From: Pseudomonas coleopterorum
GTDB taxonomy: Bacteria; Pseudomonadota; Gammaproteobacteria; Pseudomonadales; Pseudomonadaceae
Assembly: GCF_900105555.1 (NCBI RefSeq)
Contig: NZ_FNTZ01000001.1
Span: forward strand, 1,984,001 to 2,048,000
Reading direction: 5' to 3'
DNA length: 64,000 nucleotides
Shown piece after piece: positions 17,061-26,445 of this stretch. The notes beneath the pieces are model-generated. The model had not been told where the DNA came from. It worked only from the letters and a program-made list of their open reading frames with translations, and searched no databases. A program made the translations under genes and the position numbers. Every line of letters begins with the position of its first letter. Positions within the stretch are counted from its first letter, which is position 1.

Positions 17061-18103
17061 GGGGTGCTCCGTACGGGTTGGCGGATCAGGATCCACAGCA
17101 GATAGGGGCCGCCGACGACGGCGGTGACGATGCCCACTGGAATTTCCACCGGCGCCAGGACGGTACGGCCACTCCAGTCGGCGCAGACCATGAGCAGGGC
17201 GCCGGCCAGCCCGGCATTGACGACGGCGACGCCGCGGTGTCCGGACAGGTAGCGCGCCATCTCCGGCGCAGCCAGTGCGATCAGTCCGACCGGCCCGACC
17301 ACGGCCACGGCCAGCCCGGTCAGCAGGACTGTCAGGGCCAGGGTCAGCAGGCGCACCCGTGCTACGTCGATGCCCAGGCCGCGGGCCACGCTGTCGTTGA
17401 AGCGCAGGGTGGCCAGTGCCCGGTTCAGTCCTTTCGCGCAGGGAATTGCCAACAGCAACGCAATGCCCAGCACCTGCACCGCCAGCCATGGCCGGGCACT
17501 GAGGCTGCCGACGGTCCAGGGGTAGGCCTGGTTGGCGCTGTCGAGGTCGGTGCGCGCGAGCATCAGGTTGGTCAGCGCGCCAAACACCGCCCCGACGCCA
17601 ATGCCCACCACGATGAACCGATACCCCCGTGCGCCGCTGCCACCGGCCAGACCGAAGGCCAGCGCGGCGGCGGTCATGGCGCCGATCAGTGCCAGGGCGG
17701 GCGGTGCGAGGCTGGTGGGCACGGCCACGATCGAGGCGACGGCGAACGCCGTGGCACCGTCGTCGATGCCAATCACGCCGGGGGTGGCCAGGCGATTGCG
17801 CGCCAGCGTCTGCAACAGGCAGCCGGCGATGCCCAGCGCGGCGCCGGTAAACAGCCCGGCCAGCAGTCGCTCCAGCCGCAGTTCGCGGACCAGGAAAACC
17901 TGCATCGGCTCACCGACCCCGAACAGGGCACGCACTGCGGTGATGGCGTTGATGTCGGCTGAACCGCTGGCCAGACTCAGCGCGCCGGTCAGCACCAAGG
18001 CCAGGCTCAGGGTCAGGCCTGCCAGACAGGCACGCCGGTCTACCAGCACCGACCAGTTGCCGCTGCTCAGCAGCCAGTGGCCTGGAGGGATCGAGCGCTT
18101 CAC
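17057..18103 (-). CDS. Ferric siderophore ABC transporter permease, FepG/FecD-like
   Basis: The 348-residue protein has nine or ten hydrophobic segments and the FecCD family signature, including GIAGCLLQTLARNRLATPGVIG and the PEMARYLSGHR coupling loop. It forms the import channel with the neighbouring permease. Its start overlaps the end of the upstream permease by four bases and its stop overlaps the ATPase start. Confidence 0.92.
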   Translation of the reverse strand: MKRSIPPGHWLLSSGNWSVLVDRRACLAGLTLSLALVLTGALSLASGSADINAITAVRALFGVGEPMQVFLVRELRLERLLAGLFTGAALGIAGCLLQTLARNRLATPGVIGIDDGATAFAVASIVAVPTSLAPPALALIGAMTAAALAFGLAGGSGARGYRFIVVGIGVGAVFGALTNLMLARTDLDSANQAYPWTVGSLSARPWLAVQVLGIALLLAIPCAKGLNRALATLRFNDSVARGLGIDVARVRLLTLALTVLLTGLAVAVVGPVGLIALAAPEMARYLSGHRGVAVVNAGLAGALLMVCADWSGRTVLAPVEIPVGIVTAVVGGPYLLWILIRQPVRSTP

Positions 18104-19119
18104 AGGCGCGGCATCCGCTGTCCGCGAACCACGGCGATCAGAATCGGCGCGCCGATGAACGCGGTGATGACCCCGATGGGCAGTTCATAGGGGCGCACGG
18201 TCAGGCGCGAAATGATGTCGGCGCTGATCAGTACGCAGGGGCCGAGCAACAAGGCCGGTAACAAGGTGCGGCGGATGTCCGGTCCGACCAGGCGGCGTGC
18301 CATGAACGGCACGATCAGGCCGACGAAGCCGATTGGCCCCGCCGCCGCAGTGGCCGTACCCACCAGTATCGCCACGGCAACCAGGGCCCACATACGGGTC
18401 AGTTGCGGATGGTGGCCTAGCCCGGCGGCCACGCGCTCGCCCAAGGCCAGGCTGGCCAGTGGCCGAATAGCCGGAAGCAACAGCAGCAATCCGCCGATCA
18501 CACCGGGCAGGCTCCAGAGCAGGGTATCGCCGGAGCGACCGGCGAGGGCGCCGATCACCCAGAAGCGGATCTCGTCGGCACTGCGCTGATCGTGCAGCAG
18601 GATGAGCGAAGTCAAGGCCGCCAGTAGGCTGCTGAACGCTGCACCCGCCAGCACCAGCCGCACCGGGTCGTCGCCGAGGGTGCCGACGCGGCTGACCAGC
18701 AGCACCAGCGCACAGCCCACCAGCGCGCCGGCGACGGCAACGCCGAGGTTGACCGTCGCCGAGCTCGCGCCCAGGGCGACGGCGATCACCACGGCCAGCG
18801 AAGCACCGGCACTGACGCCGAGCATGCCGGGCTCAGCCAGGGGGTTGCGCGTGGTCGCCTGCAGCACGAGGCCCGCCGCACCCAGCGCGGCACCGACCAG
18901 CAGGCCGAGCAGGGTTCGCGGCCAACGCAGCTGGAACAGCACGAAGCGCTCCTCGCTGCTGCCCTGGCCCGACAAGGTGGACAGCGCACGCCAGGGTCCG
19001 GTGTCGCCCGCCCCCAACAGCAGGCTCGCCAGCATGACGAGCGCCAGCAGGCCGGCACACCGATACACCCTCCAGCGGTAGCGGTTGACCAGGGTTGGCG
19101 CGGGCAGGGTGTGGGTCAT
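18100..19119 (-). CDS. Ferric siderophore ABC transporter permease, FepD/FecC-like
   Basis: The 339-residue FecCD-family permease has about ten membrane segments. Typical elements are AALGAAGLVLQATTRNPLAE and GFVGLIVPFMARRLVGPD. It lies 14 bases after the binding-protein gene and is coupled to the second permease by an ATGA overlap. Confidence 0.93.
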   Translation of the reverse strand: MTHTLPAPTLVNRYRWRVYRCAGLLALVMLASLLLGAGDTGPWRALSTLSGQGSSEERFVLFQLRWPRTLLGLLVGAALGAAGLVLQATTRNPLAEPGMLGVSAGASLAVVIAVALGASSATVNLGVAVAGALVGCALVLLVSRVGTLGDDPVRLVLAGAAFSSLLAALTSLILLHDQRSADEIRFWVIGALAGRSGDTLLWSLPGVIGGLLLLLPAIRPLASLALGERVAAGLGHHPQLTRMWALVAVAILVGTATAAAGPIGFVGLIVPFMARRLVGPDIRRTLLPALLLGPCVLISADIISRLTVRPYELPIGVITAFIGAPILIAVVRGQRMPRL

Positions 19120-19133
19120 GAACAGAACCGGGC

Positions 19134-20027
19134 CTAGGGGGCGAGGATGCGCTGCAGGTCGTCCAGCACCTGGTGCGCGGCCAATGGCCCCGAGCCGCTG
19201 GCCCAGACCTGACCGTCGACGGTCGCCACATGGTTCTGCCGCACGGCGTGCAGACGCGTGAACGCCGGTTGCTGGCGTGCCGCTTCCAGGGCGCTGGCAC
19301 CGTCGGCGTTCAGGCTGGCGACGAACAGCCAGTCGGCGTCGATCCGGCTCAGGTTTTCCAGGCTGAGGACATCGCTGTGCGGCCCTTTCAGGCCGTCGGC
19401 CAGTTCGGTGGTCCGCAATCCGACCTTGTGCAGCATCTGCCCGACGAAGATCCTGCCGGACATGGCGATCGGGCCTTGCGGGTTCCAGCGCACCACGGAG
19501 ATTCGCTGTTCGGCGGGTAGACGCGCCTTGAGCTCGGCGGCGCGCTGGTCGATGGCGGCGAGCACTTGCTCCCCTTGCGCCTGACGATCCAGGGCCAGCG
19601 CATAGAACGCGGTGGTGGCCTGCCAGTCGTTCATGCTCGAGTTCTTCGACGCCACGGTCGGTGCGATGCGGCTATAGGTGGCGAACAATTCCTGACTGAC
19701 GCCGGCGGGCGCCAGGATCAGGTCGGGCGCCAGTTTGAGGATCGCCTCCAGATTCGGCGCTCGCGCCGTACCGACGATCTGTGGCTGGCCGGCGCGTTCC
19801 TGCAGGTAGGCCGAGACCTGATCGCTGCCGCGGGTCGAAACGGTACCCACCGGTTGCACGCCAACCGCCAGCGCGGCGTCCAGGCTGCTCTCGTCGAGGG
19901 TGATCACCCGAGTGGGCGAGCCTTGCAGGGTGACGGGCCCATAGGGCGTGTCGAGGGTGCGTGGTGCGGCCAGCGCCCAGGTGCTGGCGAGCAGAGTGCA
20001 GAGCGCGAGGCAAAGGGGCTTGAGCAT
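19134..20027 (-). CDS. Periplasmic iron-siderophore binding protein, FepB-like
   Basis: The 297-residue protein has a signal peptide of about 20 residues (to STWALA). The binding-protein fold is typical of the cluster 8 family (helical backbone), with TRVITLDESSLDAALAVG and EAILKLAPDLILAP. It would carry the ferric siderophore from the TonB receptor to the permeases. It lies 14 bases after the receptor gene, so the operon is receptor, binding protein, two permeases, ATPase. Confidence 0.9.
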   Translation of the reverse strand: MLKPLCLALCTLLASTWALAAPRTLDTPYGPVTLQGSPTRVITLDESSLDAALAVGVQPVGTVSTRGSDQVSAYLQERAGQPQIVGTARAPNLEAILKLAPDLILAPAGVSQELFATYSRIAPTVASKNSSMNDWQATTAFYALALDRQAQGEQVLAAIDQRAAELKARLPAEQRISVVRWNPQGPIAMSGRIFVGQMLHKVGLRTTELADGLKGPHSDVLSLENLSRIDADWLFVASLNADGASALEAARQQPAFTRLHAVRQNHVATVDGQVWASGSGPLAAHQVLDDLQRILAP

Positions 20028-20041
20028 GGTTCAGACTCCTC

Positions 20042-22285
20042 TTAGAACGAGGTGGTGACGGACGCGAAGTAGGCGCGTCCGGGTTCGTTGTAGGTCTGGG
20101 CGCCGGCCGAACTGGCGCCGCCTTCACGGTACTGGCGCTTGTCGAACAGGTTGTTCACACCGACCCGCACACTCAGATGTTCGTTGAACGCATAGCCGCT
20201 GCTCAGCCCGGCAATCGCGTAGGGAGCGACGTCTTTCTGGGCCAGGTCGTCGTAAACCGCGCCGGTACGGGTATTGAGCGAAGGCGCTTCCTGCTTGCCG
20301 AACCAGGTGGCGTTGGCCTGGAACGACAGTTTTTCGCTGGCCTGCCAGTCCAGGGTGGTGTTGAGGGTGTACTTGGGGATCACGCTGAGCGGTTCCCCGG
20401 TATCACGGTTCTCGGACTCGATCATGTAGGTCAGGTTGGTGTTCCAGTCCAGCTCGGGGGTGAGGGTGATGAACAGGTTGCCTTCCACGCCCTCGACCAC
20501 CGCCTTGCCCGAGTTCTCCCATTGCAGCACGCGGGCGCCACTGTTCAGGCGGTAGAGCGGGTCGATCCCGCCGACGATCTTGTTCTTGTAGTCATTGCGG
20601 AAGTACGTCGCGCTGGTGCGCCAGGTCCCCTTGTCGTAAGCCAGCCCCAGCTCCTTGTTGACGCTGATTTCGGGCACCAGGTTTTCATTGCCTACCAGGT
20701 AGCAGCCGCCGTTGTTGGTCTGGGCGATGCTGCAACCCTGGCCACGGCTGTACAGCAGGTAGTTGGGGTTGGACTGGTAGAGGTTGGGCGCCTTGTAGGC
20801 ACGCGCGATGCCGCCCTTGAGGGTCAGATCGTCGGTCAGCTTGTGCGAGGCGTTCAGGCTGGGGCTGAAGTTGTCGCCGAAGGTCTCGTGGTGGTCGTAG
20901 CGCAGGCCCGGGGTGACGATGGTATCGGGCGTCGCCTCGATGTTGTCTTCCACGAACACGGCGAAACTGCGCGCGGTGATCTTGTCGGTGCTGCGGTCCA
21001 CGCCCAGGGCGCCTGCGGCACCGCCATTGCCGTCGAACGATTGCGAACTGAGGGCGCCAGGGTCGCTCATCGACTCGTACAGGTACTCACCGCCCAGGGT
21101 GAGGACCTGCTCTGCGCCCCAGCTCAGGGGCAGGTTGACCTCGCTCGCCGCGCGGGTGTTGCGCAACCGTGATTCGAAGCGTCCGGAGCCGTTGGGCGCG
21201 CCCTCCGGGCCACCGGCGAGGCCTTCGCGCAGGCGGTTGTTGCGCGTGAAGTCATAGGTCAGGGAGGACTGGCTGCTGCCCCACTCATAGTCGCCGTGGT
21301 GAGTGATGCCGAAGCTCGAGCGATGCAGTACGTTGCTCTCCTTGCCCAGCTGGCTGTTGACGAAGTCGCTGCCGACGTTGTTCATCGTGTCACCGGTGTA
21401 GATGTTGCCCTGGCGGCTGTAGCTGGCTTCCAGGTCCACGGTGTTCTCGGGGTCGAGCTTCCAGCTCAGCAGGCCGTTGACGTCCTTGTTGCGGACGCCT
21501 TCGCGACCGGCGACCAGGGAGCCGGGATCGGCCTGGTAGCTGCTGTTGATGTCGGCGTCGTCGGCATCGGTCTTGTTCGCGCTGCCATACACACGGAAGA
21601 TCAGATCATCGGTCAGCGGTCCGCTGAGGTTGAAGTTGGCCCGCTTGCCGGCGCCCTCGGCGCTGTCTTCGGGTTGCAGGGCGTAGACGGTCATCGACCC
21701 GTGCAATTCGTCGGTCGGCCGTTTGGTAATGATGTTGACCACACCGCCCATGGCCCCGGAGCCATAGCGCGCTGCGGCCGGACCCCGGAGGATCTCGACG
21801 CGTTCGACTTCCTCGGCCGGTACCCAGTTGGTTTCGCCACGGGTGTCGCGGTCGCCGTTCCAGCCGTAGCGCACGGCGTTGCGCGACGAGGACGGCTTGC
21901 CGTCGATGAGGATCAGGGTGTTCTCAGGGCCCATGCCGCGCAGGTCGATCTGGCGGTTGTTGCCGCGGTTGCCGCTGGCGCTGTTGCCGGTCAGGTTGAC
22001 ACCCGGCTCGCGACGAATGATTTCCGACAGGTCGTTGGTGGGCGGGCGCTTCTTGATGTCCTCAGCGGTGATGATCGACACCCCGGGTGCCTGCTTGAGC
22101 TCCTGCGCGGCGGTTCCCAGAATCCGGGTTTCCTCGAGCTGCAAGGTCTGCTCACTGCCATCCACGGGCATGTCGGTGGGTTGAACCGGGATACGCTGGG
22201 AATTCGTGGATGCCGATTCGGCAAAGGTCGGGGGTGCAAGCGCGGCCAGCAAGGCGACGGACAGGTGGCTCAGGTTCAAGCGCAT
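20042..22285 (-). CDS. fepA: TonB-dependent ferric enterobactin receptor, FepA/PfeA family
   Basis: The 747-residue outer-membrane receptor has a signal peptide to about residue 22, an N-terminal plug (about 50-210) and a 22-strand barrel ending in the terminal Phe (VTTSF). Segments such as VRYGWNGDRDTRGETNWVPA, RGPAAARYGSGAMGGVVNII and NPNYLLYSRGQGC are close to FepA/PfeA, so the substrate is probably ferric enterobactin or another catecholate. Two cysteines in the SRGQGC loop match the disulphide seen in FepA. It leads the uptake operon. Iron control by Fur is expected but I see no clean Fur box. Confidence 0.9.
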   Translation of the reverse strand: MRLNLSHLSVALLAALAPPTFAESASTNSQRIPVQPTDMPVDGSEQTLQLEETRILGTAAQELKQAPGVSIITAEDIKKRPPTNDLSEIIRREPGVNLTGNSASGNRGNNRQIDLRGMGPENTLILIDGKPSSSRNAVRYGWNGDRDTRGETNWVPAEEVERVEILRGPAAARYGSGAMGGVVNIITKRPTDELHGSMTVYALQPEDSAEGAGKRANFNLSGPLTDDLIFRVYGSANKTDADDADINSSYQADPGSLVAGREGVRNKDVNGLLSWKLDPENTVDLEASYSRQGNIYTGDTMNNVGSDFVNSQLGKESNVLHRSSFGITHHGDYEWGSSQSSLTYDFTRNNRLREGLAGGPEGAPNGSGRFESRLRNTRAASEVNLPLSWGAEQVLTLGGEYLYESMSDPGALSSQSFDGNGGAAGALGVDRSTDKITARSFAVFVEDNIEATPDTIVTPGLRYDHHETFGDNFSPSLNASHKLTDDLTLKGGIARAYKAPNLYQSNPNYLLYSRGQGCSIAQTNNGGCYLVGNENLVPEISVNKELGLAYDKGTWRTSATYFRNDYKNKIVGGIDPLYRLNSGARVLQWENSGKAVVEGVEGNLFITLTPELDWNTNLTYMIESENRDTGEPLSVIPKYTLNTTLDWQASEKLSFQANATWFGKQEAPSLNTRTGAVYDDLAQKDVAPYAIAGLSSGYAFNEHLSVRVGVNNLFDKRQYREGGASSAGAQTYNEPGRAYFASVTTSF

Positions 22286-22402
22286 CGGGGCTCTCCAGCA
22301 ATTCAGTGGCGTGACGAGAGCGACCGGGAAGGGAAAGAGCTATGGAACAGCCATGGTCCGGAGCGCTCGACACGGGGTGAGAGCGCAGATGATAGTTTTT
22401 CG

Positions 22403-22450
22403 CATTTGAGAGTAAAGCGCATTTACAATCTATACAGTTTGTCTGTAACT
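22403..22450 (-). promoter_or_regulatory. Possible regulatory repeats upstream of the fepA operon
   Basis: In this AT-rich leader the element CGCATTT occurs twice (22403-22409 and 22420-22426) in the same direction. A TTACA...TGTAA dyad spans 22425-22450. The region carries the promoter and could bind Fur or an AraC or two-component regulator. It does not match the Fur consensus well. Confidence 0.25.
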
Positions 22451-22538
22451 AGATGTAAATGACGCTGCAAAGCGCTTGATCGAGGCTTCGACGATGTGGT
22501 TGCCGACACACCGATTGCACCGATAATCGCTGCCGCGT

Positions 22539-22841
22539 CTATTTTGGAATGGGTTGAACGTCCTGAATAACGGCATTGCCACGCCTGACCAGCACGAAGC
22601 TGTCACCCATCTGCACCCATTGGCTGTCGATGTCCGGTTGCTTGAGGCCGGCAGCCTTCCAGCCCGTGAAGGCCGATTCTGGGAGGGCATAGTTGGGCGG
22701 AACACGGTCGCCTTTGCCCAGCGAAACCATCTGCGCACCGGTGCCGGGCGTCTGCAGGACTTCGATGGCAAAGGCGGCCGTCGACGCAGCCGACAACAAT
22801 ACGCCCGTGATGCACAGCGAAGCGAATAGGGTGCGGCCCAT
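22539..22841 (-). CDS. RcnB-like periplasmic protein
   Basis: The 100-residue protein starts at the ATG at 22841 with AGGAG eight bases upstream. It has a signal peptide to about residue 25 (AAFA). The mature part follows the RcnB pattern: GDRVPPNYALPESAFTGW, then QWVQMGDSFVLV. E. coli RcnB is a periplasmic protein that tunes nickel and cobalt efflux, but this family is broad and no rcnA-like efflux gene is nearby. The longer open frame upstream is the shadow of the thiolase. The role is unknown. Confidence 0.75.
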   Translation of the reverse strand: MGRTLFASLCITGVLLSAASTAAFAIEVLQTPGTGAQMVSLGKGDRVPPNYALPESAFTGWKAAGLKQPDIDSQWVQMGDSFVLVRRGNAVIQDVQPIPK

Positions 22842-22924
22842 CGGCAGAACTCCTGAATAAGTGGGGGTGAACCATTGTCGCCCCATTCGCCACGCACGGC
22901 CAGTGCGCGGCGAGGGAGCACGGA

Positions 22925-24106
22925 TCAGTTTCGGGCCAGGGCCAGGGCAACGCCCTGGCCACCACCGATGCACAGGGTTGCCAGACCCTTGCTGGCGTCG
23001 CGGCGCAGCATCTCGTGCAGCAAGGTCACCAGGACCCGGCAACCCGAAGCCCCGATCGGGTGACCCAGGGCTATGGCACCGCCATTGACGTTGACCTTGC
23101 TCGCGTCCCACCCCAGGACCTGGCCTACCGACAGTGCCTGGGCGGCAAAGGCTTCGTTGGCCTCGATCAGGTCCAGTTGATCCAGGCTCCAGCCGGCCTT
23201 TTCCAGGCAGCGGCGTGTCGCCGACACCGGGGCGATGCCCATCACCGCCGGATCCACGCCGGCATTGGCGTAGGCGGCGATGCGTGCCAGTACCGGGAGG
23301 CCCAGCGCTTGCGCCTTGGCCGCACTCATCAACAGGACCGCGGCAGCGCCGTCGTTGAGCGACGACGCATTGCCAGCCGTCACGCTGCCATCGGGCTTGA
23401 AGGCGGGCTTGAGCTTGCCCAAGGTTTGCGCGGTGGTACCGGCGCGGGGCTGCTCGTCGATCGCGAAGGGCAGGGGGTCGCCCTTGCGCTGCGGGACGTC
23501 GATGGGCGTGATCTCGGCGGTAAAGCGACCTGCCTCGATGGCCGCCACGGCCTTTTGCTGGGACTGCGCCGCGAAGGCATCCTGCGCTTCTCGGCTGATG
23601 CCGTATTGTTCGGCGAGGTTTTCCGCAGTGATGCCCATGTGGTAGTCGTTGAAGGCGTCCCACAGGCCGTCCTTGATCATGCTGTCGACCAGGGGCGCGT
23701 TGCCCATGCGCAGCCCGGTGCGGGCGGTTGGCAATACGTAGGGCGCCAGGCTCATGTTTTCCATGCCACCGGCAATCACCACCTCGGCATCGCCGCAACG
23801 GATGGCCTGGGTCGCCAGGTGCACGGCCTTGAGCCCCGAACCGCAGACCTTGTTCAGGGTCATGGCCGGTACCGCGCTGGGCAGCCCGGCAAACAGGGCC
23901 GCCTGACGCGCCGGGTTCTGCCCGGCACCGGCCGTGAGCACCTGCCCCAGAATCACTTCGTCGACCTGCGCCGGGTCCAGGCCGGTCTGTGCAAGCAGCC
24001 GGCGGATCACCGCGGCGCCCAGCTCGACGGCGGGCACGCTTGCTAGTGAACCCTGAAAACTGCCTACGGCCGTGCGTGTGGCGGCTACGATAACGACGTC
24101 TTGCAT
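22925..24106 (-). CDS. Acetyl-CoA C-acetyltransferase (thiolase)
   Basis: The 393-residue protein starts at the ATG at 24106 with GAGGA upstream. It is a full-length biosynthetic-type thiolase: acyl-carrying Cys88 in KVCGSG, the [10 protein letters not shown] histidine loop, and [10 protein letters not shown] with the second active-site Cys. It condenses two acetyl-CoA or cleaves acetoacetyl-CoA. It could complete the acetoacetate pathway of scoAB (44-45 kb), although the two loci are 20 kb apart. PhbA/AtoB-type naming is possible. Confidence 0.92.
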   Translation of the reverse strand: MQDVVIVAATRTAVGSFQGSLASVPAVELGAAVIRRLLAQTGLDPAQVDEVILGQVLTAGAGQNPARQAALFAGLPSAVPAMTLNKVCGSGLKAVHLATQAIRCGDAEVVIAGGMENMSLAPYVLPTARTGLRMGNAPLVDSMIKDGLWDAFNDYHMGITAENLAEQYGISREAQDAFAAQSQQKAVAAIEAGRFTAEITPIDVPQRKGDPLPFAIDEQPRAGTTAQTLGKLKPAFKPDGSVTAGNASSLNDGAAAVLLMSAAKAQALGLPVLARIAAYANAGVDPAVMGIAPVSATRRCLEKAGWSLDQLDLIEANEAFAAQALSVGQVLGWDASKVNVNGGAIALGHPIGASGCRVLVTLLHEMLRRDASKGLATLCIGGGQGVALALARN

Positions 24107-24287
24107 GGAGGAGTCCTCGGTAGGTGGGCCGGTGGCCTTGTTCTTGTGGGGCGCGGACAGCGCAGGACGTACCGGAAATACAGCGACGGCACAGGGCGAT
24201 TGTCGGCCCTGTGCACTGATTTGATAAGTTGCATTTTCAAACGGGTTGATAAGCAAAGCAGAACAATGGCGAAGACAGCCGCCGCGA

Positions 24288-25292
24288 TCAACCGCCGGTC
24301 ATGTTCATGAAACGCACCACCTGCACATCGTCGTCCAGGCGGAAGTTGTGGCTCCATGGCTTGAGCTGCATGGCCTTGATGATTGCCTGTTCGAGCACTT
24401 CCGGCTGGCCGGGATGCTCGCGCAGCACCTGCTTGAGGTCTGCCGAGTGCTCGTTCCCCAGGCACAGCAGCAGCCGGCCTTCGACGGTCAGGCGCACTCG
24501 GTTGCAGGTCGCGCAGAAATTGTGGCTGTGCGGGGAGATGAAGCCGATGCGAGTGCCCGGCGCCTGGGGAACGCGCCAGTAACGTGACGGGCCCTGGGTG
24601 GAATCCGTGGACGGCAGTAATTCGTAGCGTTCGGCGAGCCGTGCGCGAACCTGCTCGCTGGAGTAGAAGGCCTCGGCGCGGCTGTGCTCGCTGATCGCAC
24701 CCAGGGGCATTTCCTCGATGAAGGAAATGTCCAGGCCGCGCTCGATGGCAAAGGCCACCAGATCGACGACTTCGTCATCGTTGCGGCCCTGCATGACCAC
24801 GCAGTTGAGCTTGGTATGGCGGAAACCGGCAGCATTGGCCGCGTCGATGCCAGCGATCACCTTGTTCAGGTCGCCGGTACGGGTGAGTTCGCGGAAACGT
24901 GCCGGATCGAGGCTGTCCAGGCTAATGTTCAAGCGCTTGAGGCCGGCGTCGAACAACGGCTGGGCCAAGGTCGCCAGCTGCGAGCCGTTGGTGGTCATGC
25001 ACAGTTCCTGAAGGCCGGGCAGGGCGGCGATGCGTCGGCACAGATCGACGATGCCCGAACGCACCAGGGGTTCGCCCCCGGTCAGGCGGATCTTGCGCGT
25101 GCCCAGGGCGACGAAGCTGGCTGCCACCTGTTCGAGCTCTTCGAGGCTGAGAATCTGTTTGCGCGGCAGAAACGTCATGTCTTCAGCCATGCAATACACG
25201 CAGCGGAAATCACAGCGGTCAGTAACCGACAGTCTCAGGTAATCGACTTTGCGGGCGAAGCCATCGTGCAGGGTGCGCTCAGGGGTGTGCAT
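24288..25292 (-). CDS. moaA: GTP 3',8-cyclase MoaA
   Basis: The 334-residue radical SAM enzyme has the Cys27, Cys31 and Cys34 triad in [10 protein letters not shown], the GGEPLVR motif, and a C-terminal cluster [11 protein letters not shown] that binds a second 4Fe-4S. It converts GTP to 3',8-cyclo-GTP, the first step of molybdopterin synthesis. The ribosome-binding site before the ATG is weak. No other moa gene is adjacent. Confidence 0.95.
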   Translation of the reverse strand: MHTPERTLHDGFARKVDYLRLSVTDRCDFRCVYCMAEDMTFLPRKQILSLEELEQVAASFVALGTRKIRLTGGEPLVRSGIVDLCRRIAALPGLQELCMTTNGSQLATLAQPLFDAGLKRLNISLDSLDPARFRELTRTGDLNKVIAGIDAANAAGFRHTKLNCVVMQGRNDDEVVDLVAFAIERGLDISFIEEMPLGAISEHSRAEAFYSSEQVRARLAERYELLPSTDSTQGPSRYWRVPQAPGTRIGFISPHSHNFCATCNRVRLTVEGRLLLCLGNEHSADLKQVLREHPGQPEVLEQAIIKAMQLKPWSHNFRLDDDVQVVRFMNMTGG

Positions 25293-25456
25293 CAGGGGTA
25301 CCAGTAAAGGGCATGACCATTTCGACTGCCAACGCCGTACAGGCGTTGCAAAAAAATGCAGACCTTGAAGGTACGCGCCACACCGGGGTCAAGCCAATCG
25401 CTTTTTTCAATGCGCCCATCGACAAGGTCGATGAGCGCCCCCGGTGCGGATACCGA

Positions 25457-26179
25457 TCAGGGCATCTGCGGCAGCTCGTTCGGGCGCAAGTCGAACACCA
25501 GCACCTCGGCATTGACCCCATTGGCCAAGTGCAGCACGGTTTCCTGCCGCAGGCGCACGCCATCCCCTTCGTTCAGGCGCTGGCCGTTGAGTTCGACACT
25601 GCCGGTGGCCACGTGCACATAAGCGTAGCGGTTGGCCGCAAGTGTCAGCGTGGCCTGTTCCTCGCCATCGAACAACCCGGCATACACCCGCGCATCCTGG
25701 CGGACATGCAACGAGCCTTCGGCGCCATCGGGCGAGATGATCAGCTGCAGGCGACCGCGTTTCTGCTCGGCGGAAAAGTGCTCCTGCTGATAGCGCGGCT
25801 TGGCGCCTGCCACTTCGGGCACGATCCAGATCTGCAGGAAATGCACGGGATCGACGTCGCTATGGTTGAACTCGCTGTGGGCGACGCCGTGGCCGGCGCT
25901 CATCAGCTGCACATCGCCGGGGCGAATCACCGAGCCGGTGCCCAGGGTGTCCTTGTGCGCCAGGGCGCCTTCCAGCACGTAGGAGAAGATCTCCATGTCG
26001 CGGTGCGGGTGCTGACCGAAGCCCTTGCCGGCGCTGACGCGGTCGTCGTTGATCACCAGCAGGTCGGAGAAGCCCTGTTCCTGAGGGTTGCGGTAATGGC
26101 CGAAGGAAAAGGTATGGAAGGATTGCAGCCAGCCATGGTTGGCGATACCGCGATCCGAGGCTTTGCGAAGTGCGAGCAT
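25457..26179 (-). CDS. Pirin family protein (quercetinase-like cupin)
   Basis: The 240-residue protein starts at the ATG at 26179 with GGGAGAA upstream, and the family begins at MLALRKASDRGI. The N-terminal cupin has the metal-binding HPHRDMEI and HGVAHSE motifs. Bacterial pirins bind Fe or other metals; some (E. coli YhhW) cleave quercetin. The in-frame ATG at 26233 would add 18 residues without similarity to the family. Confidence 0.9.
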   Translation of the reverse strand: MLALRKASDRGIANHGWLQSFHTFSFGHYRNPQEQGFSDLLVINDDRVSAGKGFGQHPHRDMEIFSYVLEGALAHKDTLGTGSVIRPGDVQLMSAGHGVAHSEFNHSDVDPVHFLQIWIVPEVAGAKPRYQQEHFSAEQKRGRLQLIISPDGAEGSLHVRQDARVYAGLFDGEEQATLTLAANRYAYVHVATGSVELNGQRLNEGDGVRLRQETVLHLANGVNAEVLVFDLRPNELPQMP

Positions 26180-26338
26180 GACGTTCTCCCGAGTGAAGGT
26201 GCCCAGCGGTGGAAATGCTGTGCGATGGATCAAGAGTATGCGTTCTTCGCAGAAGGATAAATCCGTCGAAGCGGCCAGGACTGTCGCGCTGAAGTTGACA
26301 GTGAACGGTGGTGCACTTCCTGACGACTGTGGGAGGCC

Positions 26339-26390
26339 GGTTATAAGCTAATGCTGCATAGTTATAAATGGCTATAACAGAAGTTGTTAT
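26339..26390 (+). promoter_or_regulatory. Cluster of GTTATA/TATAAC motifs upstream of the TauE-like gene
   Basis: Four related elements lie in 52 bases: GGTTATAAG (26339), GTTATAAAT (26361), CTATAAC (26372) and GTTAT (26386), in both orientations. They lie 55-105 bases before the ATG of the permease gene. Such spacing suggests a transcription-factor site, and CysB would fit a sulfur-related permease, but this is inference. Confidence 0.35.
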
Positions 26391-26445
26391 CCTGCCGCCC
26401 GGCTACCGCTCCCGCGATGCTGAATCTGATGTGTAGGACGTAAGA

